From assembly GCF_030254645.1 (NCBI RefSeq), contig NZ_CP116346.1, positions 2,212,001-2,276,000 on the forward strand: DNA of 64,000 nt. Direction: 5' to 3'. This document shows, in pieces, positions 61,596 to 64,000 of the stretch. This stretch comes from Paucibacter sediminis. Lineage in GTDB: Bacteria > Pseudomonadota > Gammaproteobacteria > Burkholderiales > Burkholderiaceae_C. The position numbers and the translations under genes were made by a program. Each line of letters begins with the position of its first letter. Position 1 is the first letter of the stretch. The notes beneath the pieces were generated by a model that saw only the letters and a program-made list of their open reading frames with translations, searched no databases and was not told the origin of the DNA.

Positions 61596-62710
61596 GCGAC
61601 GAACCTTGCCGGGGCATAGGGTGCCGGGCTCAGCGCTGGCGCGCGGCCCAGGCTCAGATCGGCCAGCAACTCGGCGCTGGCCAGCGAGGTGGTGATGCCC
61701 AGACCCTCGTGCCCGGTGGCCAGCCACACGCGCGCCAGCTCGGGGTGCGCGCCGATGAGCGGCTGACCATCGGCGCTGGCCGGCCGGATGCCGCTCCAGC
61801 AGCGCAACAGGCTCAGCTCGGGCAGGCCGGGCAGATAGCCGGCCGCGCATTGCAGCATGCGGCGCAGCATCGCCAGGTCCAGCGGCGCATCGCTGCGGCC
61901 GACCTGGCGCGAGGAGCCGATCAGCAGCTGGCCGCCGGGGCGCGGCTGCACATTGAAGGACACCGTGTCCTCGTGCGCCAGATGCGCCTTCTTGATATAG
62001 CCCAGCTCCACCAGCTGATGGCTTACCGCCGCGGGCGCGCGCTGGGTGATGGCCAACTGGCCCTTCTTGGGCAGCAGGCAGCCGGGCGGCAGAAAGCGCT
62101 GGCTGGCCAGGCCCGCGCACAGCACCACCATGGCGCCCCACAGCGTGCGGCCGTCGGCCAGGCGCAGGCTCGCGCCGTCGATGGCCGTGACCTCGCCGCG
62201 TATCAGCTGCACCTTGGCCTGCTGCAGCCAGGCGGCCGCTACCTTGGGCGGGTAGACGCGCGCATCGCCCGCCACGCGCAGGGCGCCGGCCAGGCCCGGT
62301 CGCAGCTGGGGCTCCAGGCGCGCCAGCGCGGCGGCGTCGAGCAGTTCAGCGGGCAGGCCCCGCGCCGTGAGCCAGGCGCACTTGCGCTCGGCCAGGGCGA
62401 GCTCCTCGGCGTCGGCGGCGATCCACAGCGTGCCGCAGCGCTCATGCTCGGCCAGCTCGGCATGGGCCGGCGATTCATCCAGCCAGTCCTGCCACAGCCG
62501 CAGCGAGCGCTGCGAGAGCTGGAACTCGCTGGCGTCGCCGCCATCCTCGGCGTCGACCACCAGCAGATGGCCCATGGATGCGGCGGTGGCGCCGCCGCCC
62601 AGCGCGGCGCGCTCGACCACCGCCACGCTCAAGCCCTGGCGCGCGTATTCGCGTGCGCAGGCGGCGCCGACGATGCCGCCGCCGACGATGAGGACGTCTG
62701 CCGATCTCAC
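61592..62710 (-). CDS. D-hydroxyproline dehydrogenase, DadA-like FAD subunit
   Basis: A 372-residue DAO-family flavoprotein. The FAD motif [21 protein letters not shown] (6-26) begins it, followed by [16 protein letters not shown] and the C-terminal [17 protein letters not shown] and [19 protein letters not shown]. It is the beta (substrate-oxidising) subunit of the LhpBEF/HcnC-type complex. It overlaps the epimerase gene (62707-62710) and the small iron-sulfur gene. Confidence 0.9.
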   Translation of the reverse strand: MRSADVLIVGGGIVGAACAREYARQGLSVAVVERAALGGGATAASMGHLLVVDAEDGGDASEFQLSQRSLRLWQDWLDESPAHAELAEHERCGTLWIAADAEELALAERKCAWLTARGLPAELLDAAALARLEPQLRPGLAGALRVAGDARVYPPKVAAAWLQQAKVQLIRGEVTAIDGASLRLADGRTLWGAMVVLCAGLASQRFLPPGCLLPKKGQLAITQRAPAAVSHQLVELGYIKKAHLAHEDTVSFNVQPRPGGQLLIGSSRQVGRSDAPLDLAMLRRMLQCAAGYLPGLPELSLLRCWSGIRPASADGQPLIGAHPELARVWLATGHEGLGITTSLASAELLADLSLGRAPALSPAPYAPARFVA

Positions 62711-63669
62711 CGCTGCGTGATGCCCCAGGCGAACGGGTCGCCGGGCTGGAACACCAGGGTCGCGTCCAGATTCACATGGGCACGGCCGGTGATCGTCGGC
62801 AAGACCTGACCCTCAGCGCCGGCCTGCTTGGAAACTTGATAAGAGGCCTCGAACACGCTGCCGATCACGCTTTCCTGCAGCCACAGCGCGCCCGGTGCCA
62901 GCTTGCCGTCGGCCGCCAGGCAGGCCACCTTGGCGCTGGTGCCGGTGCCGCAGGGCGAGCGGTCGTAGGCCTTGCCGGGGCACAGCACGAAGCTGCGGCC
63001 CTGGTGGCCAGCCTGCAGGGCGGGGCCGATCAGCTCGATGTGGTCGATCTCGGCGCCATCGGCGCCGCCGATTCCCTGGGCCGTGAGGGCCTGGCGCATG
63101 GCCCAGGAAAATTCGGTGAGACGCTCGGCATGCGCCAGGGTCAGCTCGAGGCCATGGTCCTCGCACAGGAAGAACCAGTTGCCGCCCCAGGCCACGTCGC
63201 CATGGAAGACCCGCCCGCCCAGCTCGACCGGCACGCGCTTGGCCAGGCGATAGGCCGGCACATTGGCGATGCTGACGCGGCCGTCGGCGTGCAACTCGGC
63301 ACTGATGCGGCCCACCGGGGTCTCGATCTTGTGCACGCCGGGCTTGATGCGGCCCAGGTAGGCCAGCGTGGCGATCAGGCCGATGCTGCCATGGCCGCAC
63401 ATGCCGAGGTAGCCGACGTTGTTGAAGAAGATCACGCCGGCCGCGCTGTCGGGCAGCTCCGGCTCGCACAGCAGCGCACCCACCATCACATCCGAGCCGC
63501 GCGGCTCGTTGACGAGGGCGCTGCGCCAGGCGTCGTGATCGTTCTTGAAGCGCTGCAGCCGCTCGGCCATGCTGCCCCGGCCCAGCTCGGGCCCGCCGGA
63601 GACGACGGTGCGCGTGGGCTCGCCGCCGGTATGGGAATCGATGATGCGGGTGGGCAGGGCAGGGCTCAT
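62707..63669 (-). CDS. 4-hydroxyproline 2-epimerase
   Basis: A 320-residue member of the proline racemase family that converts trans-4-hydroxy-L-proline to cis-4-hydroxy-D-proline. Both catalytic cysteines are present: Cys91 in GMCGHGSIG and Cys240 in [12 protein letters not shown]; this pair distinguishes racemase/epimerase members from the dehydratases, which have Thr at the second place. [16 protein letters not shown] is the N-terminal signature. The four-base overlap with the dehydrogenase genes fits hydroxyproline catabolism. Confidence 0.94.
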   Translation of the reverse strand: MSPALPTRIIDSHTGGEPTRTVVSGGPELGRGSMAERLQRFKNDHDAWRSALVNEPRGSDVMVGALLCEPELPDSAAGVIFFNNVGYLGMCGHGSIGLIATLAYLGRIKPGVHKIETPVGRISAELHADGRVSIANVPAYRLAKRVPVELGGRVFHGDVAWGGNWFFLCEDHGLELTLAHAERLTEFSWAMRQALTAQGIGGADGAEIDHIELIGPALQAGHQGRSFVLCPGKAYDRSPCGTGTSAKVACLAADGKLAPGALWLQESVIGSVFEASYQVSKQAGAEGQVLPTITGRAHVNLDATLVFQPGDPFAWGITQR

Positions 63670-63690
63670 GGTCTCTTGCTACTCAATCAC

Positions 63691-64000
63691 TCATTCAATC
63701 ACTTGCTGCGCGAACTGGCGCAGATAGTCCAGCAGGGCGTCGCTGGCGGCCGCGGCCTCCTCGCCCTTGCCGGCCGCGATGGCGCGCGCCAGCAGCAGGT
63801 GGCAGCGCGCACCTTCGCCGATGTCGCCCTGGTGCTGATAGGCGTACCAGAAGCGCCGGCACTGGATCACCATCGGGATCACCGCGGCCACCGCGAAGGG
63901 GTTGCGGCAGGCCGCGTGGTTGACGCGGTCCAGCGCCTGGTCGGCCTGCATATAGGCGGCCAGATCGCCGCGCTTGGCGGCGTCCAGCATGTCCTGCGCG
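63691..64000 (-). CDS. GntR-family regulator, FCD ligand domain (partial)
   Basis: The window ends inside this gene. About 102 C-terminal residues are visible, with helical FCD-type sequence (AAKRGDLAAYMQADQALDRVNH, then RRFWYAYQHQGDIGEGARCH). The FCD metal-ligand His pattern is partly visible. It probably controls the hydroxyproline operon, which starts 21 bases downstream. The DNA-binding domain is outside the window. Confidence 0.85.
   Translation of the reverse strand, partial: AQDMLDAAKRGDLAAYMQADQALDRVNHAACRNPFAVAAVIPMVIQCRRFWYAYQHQGDIGEGARCHLLLARAIAAGKGEEAAAASDALLDYLRQFAQQVIE

Overview
The window looks like chromosomal DNA of a GC-rich beta-proteobacterium of the order Burkholderiales, plausibly the Roseateles/Mitsuaria/Rubrivivax group. 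The evidence is the gene order tRNA(Tyr-Gly-Thr)-tufA-tRNA(Trp)-secE-nusG-rplKAJL-rpoBC followed by the str, S10, spc and alpha ribosomal operons, the protein sequences (for example the C-minus S14), and the GlcNAc and hydroxyproline catabolic clusters on the flanks. The genus is an inference. I see no insertion sequence, prophage or CRISPR array.

Layout. (1) 1-7173, + strand: an N-acetylglucosamine (GlcNAc) catabolic operon: the end of a GntR/UTRA regulator, nagA, a SIS-type GlcN6P deaminase, nagZ, an AmpG-like permease, a secreted GH16-like protein and a NagX-type membrane acetyltransferase. A DUF6445-like protein (7238-7966) follows and is convergent with a large TonB-dependent receptor (8017-10644, - strand). 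Two matching TGGTA direct-repeat sites lie upstream of the receptor. (2) 11094-25129: tRNA-tufA, secE-nusG, L11-L1, L10-L7/L12 and the RNA polymerase genes. (3) 25210-26337, - strand: a small RNA-ligase/PIN-nuclease pair between rpoC and rpsL. (4) 26629-46854: the ribosomal protein super-cluster. rpsJ is transcriptionally cut off from rplC by a terminator and a new promoter, and a peroxiredoxin gene with its own flanking signals sits between rpsQ and rplN.

(5) 47028-54578: dsbD, two identical initiator tRNAs each with its own terminator, an RDD membrane protein, an Lrp-type regulator overlapping a DTW-domain tRNA-modification gene, an EamA exporter, a ProQ/FinO RNA-binding protein, and a cysteine-rich ArsR regulator plus thymidine kinase flanked by two paralogous small CxxC proteins. 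(6) 54719-59288: a crotonase-fold protein and a branched-chain/acyl-type ABC importer (livH, a natural livM-livG fusion, livF) behind a TetR-type palindrome. (7) 59299-64000, - strand: a hemerythrin-like protein and a trans-4-hydroxyproline operon (GntR/FCD regulator, epimerase, three-component D-hydroxyproline dehydrogenase).

How it fits together. The left end would take up and degrade chito- or muro-oligosaccharides: receptor, permease, NagZ, NagA, deaminase. The centre is the translation and transcription core, with autoregulatory leaders at L11, L10 and between rplL and rpoB. The right end is amino-acid and acyl catabolism. The least conventional items are the paired CX2C-X21-CX3C mini-proteins around the CxC/CxxxC ArsR regulator, the ThpR-PIN pair, the LivM-LivG fusion, and the paired operator-like sites before the TonB receptor.
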